Origin: Neoroseomonas marina
GTDB taxonomy: Bacteria; Pseudomonadota; Alphaproteobacteria; Acetobacterales; Acetobacteraceae
NCBI RefSeq assembly: GCF_012927745.1
Contig: NZ_JABBKX010000014.1
Span: 1 to 63,537, forward strand
Length of the DNA: 63,537 bases
Direction of reading: 5' to 3'
How positions within the stretch are numbered: the stretch's first letter is position 1; the number at the start of each line of letters is the position of its first letter. The position numbers and the translations under genes were made by a program. Below the pieces are notes generated by a model. It had not been told where the DNA came from, made no database searches, and saw nothing but the letters and a program-made list of their open reading frames with translations. Positions 55,975 to 63,537 of the stretch are shown here, one piece after another.

Positions 55975-57980
55975 CGAGACGAGGCCGGGATCAGCCGGAT
56001 CTCGGGCGCGCCGGCCACCGGCGCATCCGCCGCCCTGACGCGCACCGCGGCCGAGGCCGCCGCGCCATCCGCGTCCAGCACCGTGATGCGGTAGAAGCCC
56101 GGCCCCGGCGGCACCCAGGCAGCCTCGCGGCGCGCGGCTTCATGTTCGATCGGCGCGCCGTCGACGAGGAAGGCGAGGGGCCGCCGTCCGCCCGCGGCGC
56201 GCAGCGTGACCGGCCCAGCGCCTTCGGCAAGTGCCGCGCCCTGCGGCGGGAACAGCAGCCGCAGCCGGTCGGCGGGCGCCTGCTGCCGCGGTGCATCGGC
56301 GACGACGCGCATCCGCTGCAGCGGCGCTTCCGGCAGCAGCGCGAAGACGCGCGCGAGCACGGGCAGCGCCGCCTGGCGCCCGGTCGCGCCGGGCATCGCC
56401 GTGCCGTCCGGCCGCCCGATCCAGACGCCGGCGACGTGCCGCCCGTCGAAGCCCATCGCCCAGGAATCGCGCCCGCCCCAGGAGGTCCCGGTCTTCCACG
56501 CCACGCCCGCCGGCCCGCCACCGGGGAAGTTCTGCACCAGGATTGCGGCGACAGCATCCGCGGCACGGCGTTCCACCGCCTGCTGCGCCTCGGTCACAGG
56601 GCCTGGCGTCAGGCGCAGCGCCATCGCCCGCCCATGATCCGCGATGGTGGCGTAGAGCGTCGTGAGCTCGCGCAGCGTCGTCCCTGCACCGCCGAGCGCG
56701 AGCGGCAATGACGCGTCCGCCCCGCGCGGCAGGCGCGGACCCGCGCCCGCGGCCTTCAGCGCCGAGGCGAAGCGCAGCGCGCCGATCTGGTCGAGCAGCG
56801 CGACCGCCGGCAGGTTCAGCGACATGCGCAGCGCATCCGCCGCCGTCACGCGGCCGGCGAAGTCGCGGGAGAAATTCTCCGGCGCATAGGCGCCGAAATG
56901 CCGCGGCAGGTCGGCGATCAGCGTGCCTGGCTGCGCGATGCCGCGTTCGAAGGCCATGGCGTAGAGGAAGGGCTTCAGCGCCGAGCCTGGCGAACGCACC
57001 GCGCGTGTCAGATCGAGCGCGCCGGCGCGGGATTCAGCCCCCCATTCGCCGCCGATCAGGGCGCGGACCTCGCGCGTGCCGATCTCGGCGACGACGATCG
57101 CCAGCGCGACGCGATCGGGCAGGGTGGGCAGGATGTCGGCCGCCAGCCTTTCGGTCGCGCGTTGCAGCGGCGCGTCGAGCGTCAGCGCGACGTTGCCTGT
57201 CGCACCGCGCGCCATCTCCCGCGCCAAGTGCGGGGCGAGGCGCGGCATGGGCAGGCGCCGATCCGGCATGGCGGCGGCGAGCGCGAGATCGCGATCTTCC
57301 GGCGAAAGCCCCGCCGCCGGGCCGCCGCGCCGCGCGAGCACCGCATCCCGCGCCGCGCGCGCATTCTCCGGATGGCGATCCGGCCGCAGCGCGGCGGGCC
57401 GTCGCGCGAGCGCGACGAGCAGCGCGGATTCCGCCGCGTCGAGCCCCGCCGCCGGACGTCCGAACCAGGCGAGGCTGCCCGCGCGGATGCCCTCGATGTT
57501 GCCGCCCTGCGGCGCGAGGGTCAGCCAGATGCCGAGGATCTCGTCCTTGCTGAAGCGCGCCTCGAGCTGCACGGCGCGGAAGATCTCGATCAGCTTCGAT
57601 CGCAGCGTGCGCGGGCGCGGTTCGAGCAGCCGCGCGGCCTGCATGGTCAGCGTCGAGCCGCCCGACACGACGCGCCCCGCGCGGATCCACTGCACCGATG
57701 CGCGCGCCAGTGCGACCGGATCGACGCCGGGATGCGAGCGGAAGCGGCGATCCTCCGCGGCGATCAGCAGGTCGACCAGTTGCGGCGGCACGTCGGCCGT
57801 GGTGGTCCGCAGCCGCCAGGTGCCGCCGGGCGCGGGCAGGACCGACAGCGTGCGCCCCTCGCGGTCGAACACCTCGATGCCCGTGGTGTTCAGCCGCGCC
57901 AGGTCCGGCGGGAAGATCCGGTCGAGCAGCACGGCACCGAGCAGCAGCGCGGCCGCGGCGATCAGGGCGGCGCGGATCAT
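55971..57980 (-). CDS. pbpC: Penicillin-binding protein 1C
   Basis: Protein of 669 aa. One N-terminal membrane anchor (MIRAALIAAAALLLGAVLLD). GT51 motifs are LIAAEDRRFRSHPGVDPVAL and GGSTLTMQAARLLEPRP; transpeptidase motifs are SPGSALKP (SxxK), RMSLN (SxN) and WKTGTSWGGRDSW (KTG). The C-terminal beta domain (BiPBP_C type) follows. It makes or repairs peptidoglycan. It lies downstream of an alpha-2-macroglobulin gene on the same strand, the conserved pairing thought to protect and repair the envelope after attack. Confidence 0.94.
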   Translation of the reverse strand: MIRAALIAAAALLLGAVLLDRIFPPDLARLNTTGIEVFDREGRTLSVLPAPGGTWRLRTTTADVPPQLVDLLIAAEDRRFRSHPGVDPVALARASVQWIRAGRVVSGGSTLTMQAARLLEPRPRTLRSKLIEIFRAVQLEARFSKDEILGIWLTLAPQGGNIEGIRAGSLAWFGRPAAGLDAAESALLVALARRPAALRPDRHPENARAARDAVLARRGGPAAGLSPEDRDLALAAAMPDRRLPMPRLAPHLAREMARGATGNVALTLDAPLQRATERLAADILPTLPDRVALAIVVAEIGTREVRALIGGEWGAESRAGALDLTRAVRSPGSALKPFLYAMAFERGIAQPGTLIADLPRHFGAYAPENFSRDFAGRVTAADALRMSLNLPAVALLDQIGALRFASALKAAGAGPRLPRGADASLPLALGGAGTTLRELTTLYATIADHGRAMALRLTPGPVTEAQQAVERRAADAVAAILVQNFPGGGPAGVAWKTGTSWGGRDSWAMGFDGRHVAGVWIGRPDGTAMPGATGRQAALPVLARVFALLPEAPLQRMRVVADAPRQQAPADRLRLLFPPQGAALAEGAGPVTLRAAGGRRPLAFLVDGAPIEHEAARREAAWVPPGPGFYRITVLDADGAAASAAVRVRAADAPVAGAPEIRLIPASSR

Positions 57981-58221
57981 GGGGCGGGCGACCGGAGGGG
58001 CGCCGCCCCTCCGGACCTCCCCGCCAAAGGCCTAAGGGCCTTTGGAAACCTCGAATTTTCATCGGGGATTTCGGGGAGGGGCACGGCGCACGCGTGACGC
58101 AGGGCGTGCGGACGAGGCCCCTCCCCGAAATTCCCGACCAAGTCCCGGTGTCCAGAGGCCTTTCGGCCTCTGGCGGGTGGGGTCCGGGGAGGGCAGGGCC
58201 CTCCCCGCCCGCGCGCCCTGA
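57981..58221. repeat. Cluster of GC-rich palindromes between the macroglobulin and pbpC genes
   Basis: Four perfect hairpins in 240 bp. Stems: CCGGAGGGGC/GCCCCTCCGG (57992-58014), CCAAAGGCC/GGCCTTTGG (58024-58045), CCAGAGGCC/GGCCTCTGG (58152-58173) and GGGGAGGG/CCCTCCCC (58186-58206). Two share a design with 4-nt loops, so they look like copies of one REP-like unit. The first lies in the pbpC leader. Confidence 0.7.
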
Positions 58222-61200
58222 TCACGGCAGCACCGTGATCCGCGCCGTGTTCTGCCGCGCGAAGATCCCCGGCCGGTACATGTCCTGCGCTTCGCCGCCC
58301 GGCAGTTCGAAGTCGCCTGGCGTCACCGCGCGCAGCCGCACCGCCACGCGGGCGAAGGGCCGTTGCGGCGTGAGCGTCACGGCGGCCGCATAGCGGTCGT
58401 CGAGTGCCGGTTGGCTGTCGACCTCGGTCAGCGTGCCGAGCCACGGCATGCCGGCGATGTCGCCGGCCGGCAGGCGGGAGGCGATTTCCCAGCCCGCGGG
58501 CAGGCCCTGGATCACCATCGCCTCGTGGCGGTCGTTGGTCTCCGAGCGGAGTTCGACGAGCAGCACGAAGGAGGTGTTCTGCGTCACCCGGTCGAGGTCG
58601 AGCGGCTGCCCGTTCAGCGCGAAGAAGCGGCGCGTGACGCGGAAGCCCTCGCGCGCCGCGGGCAGCGGCTCGCGCGGGATGCCGTTGATCGAGACCGAAG
58701 CCCAGACCGGCGCGGAACCGAGGTTGCGGGCCGTGCCCGGCCCGCTGAGCGGCGTCGCGATCACCGGCCGGGGGGGCAGGGCCGAGCCGTTGACGGCAAC
58801 ACTCGCCGTCCGCGTGCCCTGACCGAGCACCTGCGCCGCGAGCACCGCCCAGGCCTGTTCCTGCGTACTGGCCCGGGCGGGGATGAACTCGGCGCCGGGC
58901 AGGACCTGCATCGCCTGGTTGAGGCGGTCCTGCATCAGGTTGCTCTCGCGCAGCAGCGTCGCGGTGGCGAGCGCGTCGCGTGGCGCGCTGCCGTAGTCGA
59001 AGCCCCAGAAGCGCCGGCCCGTGGCGGTCAGCGCCGAGGAGAAGGCGAGCTGGGCCCGCTGCGCATCCCCGCCGCGTGCGAAGGTTGCGGCGAGCTGCGC
59101 GCGGGAGAGCTGCGTCGGCAGTTCGTTGAGCTGCTCCATCAGGCGCCGCGCCGCACCCAGGCGCGGCTGGCCCGCCAGTGCCAGCGCATAGAGCCGATAG
59201 GCCTGCGCCGCGCGTTCCTCCGGCGTGTTCGCGGCGGTGTCCTCGATGGCCTCGTCGAGGAAGCGCAGCGCTTCCCGCAACGCGCCCTCGGGCACCGTGG
59301 CCCCAGCCGTCCGCGCGCGGATCAGCGCCTCCACGGCATAGGGCGTCAGCCATTGCTGCGCCTCGCCATTCGCGCTCCACATCGAGAAGGAGCCGTCGAA
59401 GCGCTGGCGGTCCAGGATGGAATCCACCGCACGCTGAAGCCGCGCCGCGCGCTCGGGATCGCCTTCATCGGTGATGCCCGCGGACAAGGCGAGCGCGCGC
59501 GAGGCCGATTGCTCGAGGCAGTAGAGCGGGAATTCCTCCACCGCGCGCAGCATCCCGGCCACGTCGTAGCGTACCGCCGCGCCGAAGGAGGCCGAGGCCC
59601 GCCAGGCATCGCGCACGAAGCGGTCGATCGGCGGGTTGAGCGGCATCTCGACGCCCGGCGGCAGTTCGGCGCCCGCCACTTCCGTCACGCGGGGGCGGGA
59701 GGAGCGGATGGTGATGCGGCTCTCGCGCTCCACGCGGAACCCGTTGGGCCCGGTGACGGCGAGGCGCAGCGTGCCTTCGCCGCCTTCCGTCGCGCGGAGC
59801 GTGGTGAAGGGCTGCGCCCGCGCCCCCGTGGCGAGAGTCGCCGCGAGCCGCGCCGGGCCGGTGATGGATAGCCCGCCGGAGGCGCTGACCTCCGCGACGA
59901 TCTCACCCTGCGGCAACTCGATGTTGTGGAGCAGGACGGACAGCCGCGCCTCATCGCCGGGGGCGAGGAAACGGGGCAACAGTGCCTCGGCCACCACCTC
60001 GTCGCGCACGGTCAGCGGTTTGGAACCCGCGCCGATCCGCGTGCCTTCCCAGGCGACGACCATCAGGCGCAGCTCGCCCGCGAAGTCGGGGATGTCGAGC
60101 GGCACCATCGCCGTCCCGTCCGGCCCCGTGCGCACCACGCCGGAGAACAGCGAGACGAGCCGTTGCGGCGGCTGCAGCGCGTCCGCCGCGGCATCCTCGT
60201 CGCCGCCCTGGCGCAGCAGCGCGAGCTCGCCTTCCGCCGGCGCGATCAGCCGGCCGTAATCGTCGCGGATATCGACGCCGAGGCGCCGGCGCCCGAGGAA
60301 ATGCGCGCCCGGATCGGGGCTGGCGAAGTTCGTCAGGCGCAGGATGCCCTCGTCCACCGCGGCGAGGGTGAGCAGCACCGGGCCGGAGGCGTTGGCGATA
60401 CGGACGGGCACCTCCACGCGCTGGCGCGGGCGGACCATCTGCGGCGTGTCGATCGTCACGCCGAGCGTGCGCGGTGCGGGATCGATGCCGACCCAGGCGA
60501 GGCCGAGGCCACGGCCGGGCTGGCCATTGCGCGCCTCGCCGGGGCGGAAGACCGTCACGGCGACATAGGCGCCCGGGCCCCAGGACGCATCGACCGGCAC
60601 TTCGACCTCGGCGCCGCCCTGCGGCAGGTCGATCTCGCGCAGCGACACCAGGCGGTCCGACAGCACCGCCACGGACGCCCGGCCGGCGAAGGGCGGGGTG
60701 ATGCGGATGCGCGCGGTCTCGCCGGGCATGTAGGCACGGCGATCGGCGGCGACGTCGACGCGGTCCGGCACCTCGGCGCTCTCGACGCCCGCCCAGCCGG
60801 AGCGGAAGCGGATCGAGGTGATGCCGAGGCCGTTGGCGTCGCTCACCTCCAGCCGGTAGCGGCCGAAGGGCAGGGAGCGGGCGAAGCGCGCCGGCTGGTT
60901 CGCGGCGACGCGCAATTCCTGCGCATCGACGGGTTCGTCGCGCCAGACGGTTTCCCATCGCGCGATGGAACCGCGCACGACGATGCGCCAGTTCGGCCGT
61001 TCGCGCACCAGCCGCGCACGCAGCGCGCCGGCCACGGCGCGGCCTTCGGGGGAGACGGCGGCGATGTCGAAGGCCGCTTCGGCGCCCGCGTCGATCGCGT
61101 CATTCTCGAAGCCCGGGCGCACGGCGATGAGCGTGCGGGTCGAGCGGACGGGGACGGTGAAGCGCGTGCGCGTTTCGCGCCCGCCGGGCTCGGCCATCGA

Positions 61201-63330
61201 GACCGAGACCTCGCCCTTCACCGGGCGCGTGGTGTCGGGCGCCTGCGGCAGGTCGAGCGTCAGGGTGGTGCGGCCCTGGTCGTCGGTCTCCGGGATCTCG
61301 AAGGTGATGAGGTCGGGGGCGAACTGCTCCTGCGCCAGGCCGAAGCGCCAGCCGCGCCAGTCGGGGAAGGGCTCGGGGTCGGTCAGCAGGCGCATCTCCG
61401 CCTGGCCGGTCAGGCCAGAACCCGGCGCGCCATAGAGGAAGCGTGCGGTGACGGGCACGCGCAGCCCCGTCGGGCCAGGCACCAGCGGGCCGGGCACCGG
61501 GCCGGTGGTGACCTCGAGACGTTCCGGCACGAAGGCGTCGACGCGGAAGGTGGTCCGCCCGACCGGCGGCGCGTCGGGATCGGTCAGCGCCTCGAGCGTC
61601 CAGAGCCCGAAGGGCGCGCCGGCCGACAGGCGCAGCGGCCAGTAGATGGCGCCGCCATCCTGGCGCGGCGGGACGATCTCCTGCGCGATCTGCCCGTTCG
61701 GTCGGCGTAGGCGCAGCCGGATCGGCAGGTCGAGTGGACGCCCTGCGGGATCGCGTATCAGGGCGGCGGCATTCACCGTCTCCCCGGGGCGGAAGATGCC
61801 GCGGTCGAGCCAGAGGAAGGCATCGACCGGCCCTGGCGTCGGCAGCCCCGTCGCGCCGCGGTCCGACAGGTCGAAGGACGCGGCTTCGAGCGACAGCGCG
61901 GCGACGTCGTCGCTCGTCTCTGCATGGATGGACACGGGCGCGACGGGCCCGCTGCCCCGCATCAGCGCCGCGGGGAAGCGGACGAGACCATCGTCGCCCG
62001 TCCGGGCCTCGGCGAGGATCTCGTTGTTGCGCGCCATGAGCATGACGCGCAGGCCGGGCGTGACGGCGGCCGATTGCAGGCTGCGCGCCTGCACCGCGAG
62101 CCCGTCCGCGCCGCGCCAGGCCGTCAGGCCGATATCGGTGACGAAGAAGGGCAGGGCGGCGGTCTGGCCGCTGTCGCGGCGGCCCTCATCCTGGCGCAGG
62201 ATCAGCAGGTAGGCGCCGGGGCTCGCGGATTTCAGCACGTCCGGCAACGGCAGGACGGAACGATGGGTGCGGTTGGGCTCGACCCGCTGCAGCTCGGCGG
62301 TGCCCTCCCAGAGGACGCGGCCCATTTCCTCGCTGATGCTGGAGGCCGACCAGGATTCGAGGGCGTCGCCGGGGGTCCAGTCGCGGCGCATCGGCACCAG
62401 GTTGCGTTCCGCCACGCGGATCAGCCGCATGCTCATCCTGGAGATGTTGACCGTGGCGACGCCGATCCGCGCTTCCTGCCCGCGGGGCAGGATGAAGGTC
62501 GCGGTGTCGAAGGCGATCCGCGGGTCGCGGCTCGGCATGGCGATGGTGACGGGCGTGTCCTGGCGCAGGGACTGCCGGCCCTCGCCGGGCAGGCCGGCCC
62601 GCAGGATCAGCCGCGTGCTCGCACCCCAGGGCAGGCCGGCGACGCAGAGGATGTCGCCCTCCCGCTCGACCGCGAGGGAGGGCACTGGCGGGTCGGCGCG
62701 GATCCAGTCGCCCGGGTTCCAGTCGGTGCGGCGCGCCGGCGGGTTGGTGAAGGAGATGCAGGCCCGCGCCGGATCGGCGTCGGGCTCGGTGGCCACGCGG
62801 CGGACCAGCATGCCGGCGGCGCGGCGCGCGGCTTCCAGGCGCTCGCGGTTATCCGGGCTGTCGGTGCGCTCGAGGATCGCTTCCAGCGCCTCGATCTGCT
62901 GCACAGGGCGATCGAGGCGGCGCAGCGCCTCGGCGATCACGAGCAGCGGGGCGACCTCGGGTTCGCCATAGGGGGCGAGCTGGAAGGCCCGCCAGCCGGC
63001 CTGCAGCGCACGCTGGTTGTTGGGCGGCTGCCGGTTCAGCTGCGCCTGGGCGAGGGAGAGCCAATGGTCCCCGTTCGCCTGGCCCATGCCGATGCGTTCC
63101 TCCCACGCCGTCGCGGCGCCGGCGTAGTCGCGCCGGCCTTCGGCCTGGCCGGCGCGCTGTTCGGCCGCGATGCGCTGCTGCGGCGTGCCGCCGGCGGGGA
63201 AGCGGCGCTGCAGTTCCTGCTGATAGGCGCTGGTATCACGCCCAAGGCCGGGAAGGTCGAAGGTCTGGGCTGCCGCCACGCCGGGCACCGCCAGAGCGAG
63301 AAGGAGCAGCAGGCGAAAGAGCTGGCGCAT
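58222..63330 (-). CDS. Bacterial alpha-2-macroglobulin family protein
   Basis: Protein of 1702 aa from the ATG at 63330 (AGGGA upstream). A signal peptide (MRQLFRLLLLLALAVPGVAA) cut before QTFDLPG, no lipobox, so probably free in the periplasm, unlike lipid-anchored E. coli YfhM. MG-type beta domains follow, for example VDAFLWLDRGIFRPGETVNA. The thioester motif CLEQ lies in EFPLYCLEQSAS near residue 1280, so covalent trapping of proteases is possible. The end has an alpha-helical TED-like and receptor-like region. It acts as a broad protease trap in the envelope, with PbpC repairing the wall. Confidence 0.93.
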   Translation of the reverse strand: MRQLFRLLLLLALAVPGVAAAQTFDLPGLGRDTSAYQQELQRRFPAGGTPQQRIAAEQRAGQAEGRRDYAGAATAWEERIGMGQANGDHWLSLAQAQLNRQPPNNQRALQAGWRAFQLAPYGEPEVAPLLVIAEALRRLDRPVQQIEALEAILERTDSPDNRERLEAARRAAGMLVRRVATEPDADPARACISFTNPPARRTDWNPGDWIRADPPVPSLAVEREGDILCVAGLPWGASTRLILRAGLPGEGRQSLRQDTPVTIAMPSRDPRIAFDTATFILPRGQEARIGVATVNISRMSMRLIRVAERNLVPMRRDWTPGDALESWSASSISEEMGRVLWEGTAELQRVEPNRTHRSVLPLPDVLKSASPGAYLLILRQDEGRRDSGQTAALPFFVTDIGLTAWRGADGLAVQARSLQSAAVTPGLRVMLMARNNEILAEARTGDDGLVRFPAALMRGSGPVAPVSIHAETSDDVAALSLEAASFDLSDRGATGLPTPGPVDAFLWLDRGIFRPGETVNAAALIRDPAGRPLDLPIRLRLRRPNGQIAQEIVPPRQDGGAIYWPLRLSAGAPFGLWTLEALTDPDAPPVGRTTFRVDAFVPERLEVTTGPVPGPLVPGPTGLRVPVTARFLYGAPGSGLTGQAEMRLLTDPEPFPDWRGWRFGLAQEQFAPDLITFEIPETDDQGRTTLTLDLPQAPDTTRPVKGEVSVSMAEPGGRETRTRFTVPVRSTRTLIAVRPGFENDAIDAGAEAAFDIAAVSPEGRAVAGALRARLVRERPNWRIVVRGSIARWETVWRDEPVDAQELRVAANQPARFARSLPFGRYRLEVSDANGLGITSIRFRSGWAGVESAEVPDRVDVAADRRAYMPGETARIRITPPFAGRASVAVLSDRLVSLREIDLPQGGAEVEVPVDASWGPGAYVAVTVFRPGEARNGQPGRGLGLAWVGIDPAPRTLGVTIDTPQMVRPRQRVEVPVRIANASGPVLLTLAAVDEGILRLTNFASPDPGAHFLGRRRLGVDIRDDYGRLIAPAEGELALLRQGGDEDAAADALQPPQRLVSLFSGVVRTGPDGTAMVPLDIPDFAGELRLMVVAWEGTRIGAGSKPLTVRDEVVAEALLPRFLAPGDEARLSVLLHNIELPQGEIVAEVSASGGLSITGPARLAATLATGARAQPFTTLRATEGGEGTLRLAVTGPNGFRVERESRITIRSSRPRVTEVAGAELPPGVEMPLNPPIDRFVRDAWRASASFGAAVRYDVAGMLRAVEEFPLYCLEQSASRALALSAGITDEGDPERAARLQRAVDSILDRQRFDGSFSMWSANGEAQQWLTPYAVEALIRARTAGATVPEGALREALRFLDEAIEDTAANTPEERAAQAYRLYALALAGQPRLGAARRLMEQLNELPTQLSRAQLAATFARGGDAQRAQLAFSSALTATGRRFWGFDYGSAPRDALATATLLRESNLMQDRLNQAMQVLPGAEFIPARASTQEQAWAVLAAQVLGQGTRTASVAVNGSALPPRPVIATPLSGPGTARNLGSAPVWASVSINGIPREPLPAAREGFRVTRRFFALNGQPLDLDRVTQNTSFVLLVELRSETNDRHEAMVIQGLPAGWEIASRLPAGDIAGMPWLGTLTEVDSQPALDDRYAAAVTLTPQRPFARVAVRLRAVTPGDFELPGGEAQDMYRPGIFARQNTARITVLP

Positions 63331-63537
63331 GGCGGTCCCTGGGTTCCTGGTATCCGGGGGGCGAGGATGGCACGGCGGGCATCGTCTGCGCACGTCACCG
63401 GAACCGGCAGTGTGAACGAGCTCACATGAAGCTGATCGGCCGACGGCTAGAGCATGATCGGATCAGTTTTGGTCGTATCCGGCGTGACGGAGATAGTTTG
63501 AGCATTCATCTGGGCTGAAGTAGTGGAGGAGCGATCC
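63331..63537. other. Window end: promoter side of the macroglobulin gene, possible IS edge
   Basis: The first 100 bp are the macroglobulin leader. From about 63448 (CTAGAGCATGATCGGATCAG) the sequence becomes less GC-rich and looks like an insertion-sequence terminal repeat, followed by a purine-rich GGAGGAGCG at the last bases, as before a transposase start. The gene itself would lie outside the window. Low certainty. Confidence 0.3.

Overview
The window reads as chromosome of a GC-rich alphaproteobacterium, most likely Acetobacteraceae close to Roseomonas. The reasons are very high GC and codon bias, four scattered TctC/Bug periplasmic receptors without TctAB partners, a SAM-II riboswitch in front of metZ, PHA synthase, and the DUF3489/DUF2924/serine-recombinase module common in alphaproteobacterial islands. 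The genus is inference. Every family name comes from reading motifs, not from a search.

Layout. (1) 1-4.4 kb: a LysR-type regulator cut by the window edge, diverging from an overlapping operon tctC - AtuA-like - tctC. The AtuA-like protein has its two domains in reversed order. (2) 4.4-14.65 kb: an accessory island with an OLD-nuclease/UvrD-helicase pair resembling the Gabija anti-phage system, an M14 carboxypeptidase-like gene, and DUF3489, DUF2924 and a large serine recombinase. (3) 14.65-18.86 kb: a decayed prophage in a tRNA-Gln gene. Exact 37-bp repeats of the tRNA 5' half mark both ends, paired TGTGCCGG arm-type repeats lie just inside, the integrase is frameshifted, and the terminase is fused to an unrelated sequence by a deletion. 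(4) 18.9-37.8 kb: host genes. These are ispE with an apparent CTG start, a TPR lipoprotein, a third tctC, an aldehyde dehydrogenase, an MFS transporter, a histidine kinase tail-to-tail with a GGDEF-EAL response regulator, CinA/PncC, MoxR ATPase plus VWA protein, a class V aminotransferase, PHA synthase, a CYTH protein and an ADP-forming acyl-CoA synthetase. (5) 37.8-48.2 kb: an orphan DUF6973-like protein, tRNA-Gly(CCC), a SAM-II riboswitch with metZ-lysE, apaG, folE with a textbook terminator, an XRE regulator behind a perfect 20-bp palindrome with a partner of unknown function, an M28-like/tctC overlapping pair, ridA, a lipoprotein and hslO. (6) 48.3-63.5 kb: argD-argF, small secreted proteins, recX-azlC-azlD, a TPR/GT41 glycosyltransferase, and the alpha-2-macroglobulin/pbpC pair separated by palindromic repeats.

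The regions that stand out are the Gabija-like island beside a tRNA integration hotspot, the integration that duplicated the 5' rather than the 3' part of a tRNA, the SAM-II aptamer carrying an extra two-hairpin insertion, and the reversed-order AtuA protein. No CRISPR array and no rRNA were seen.
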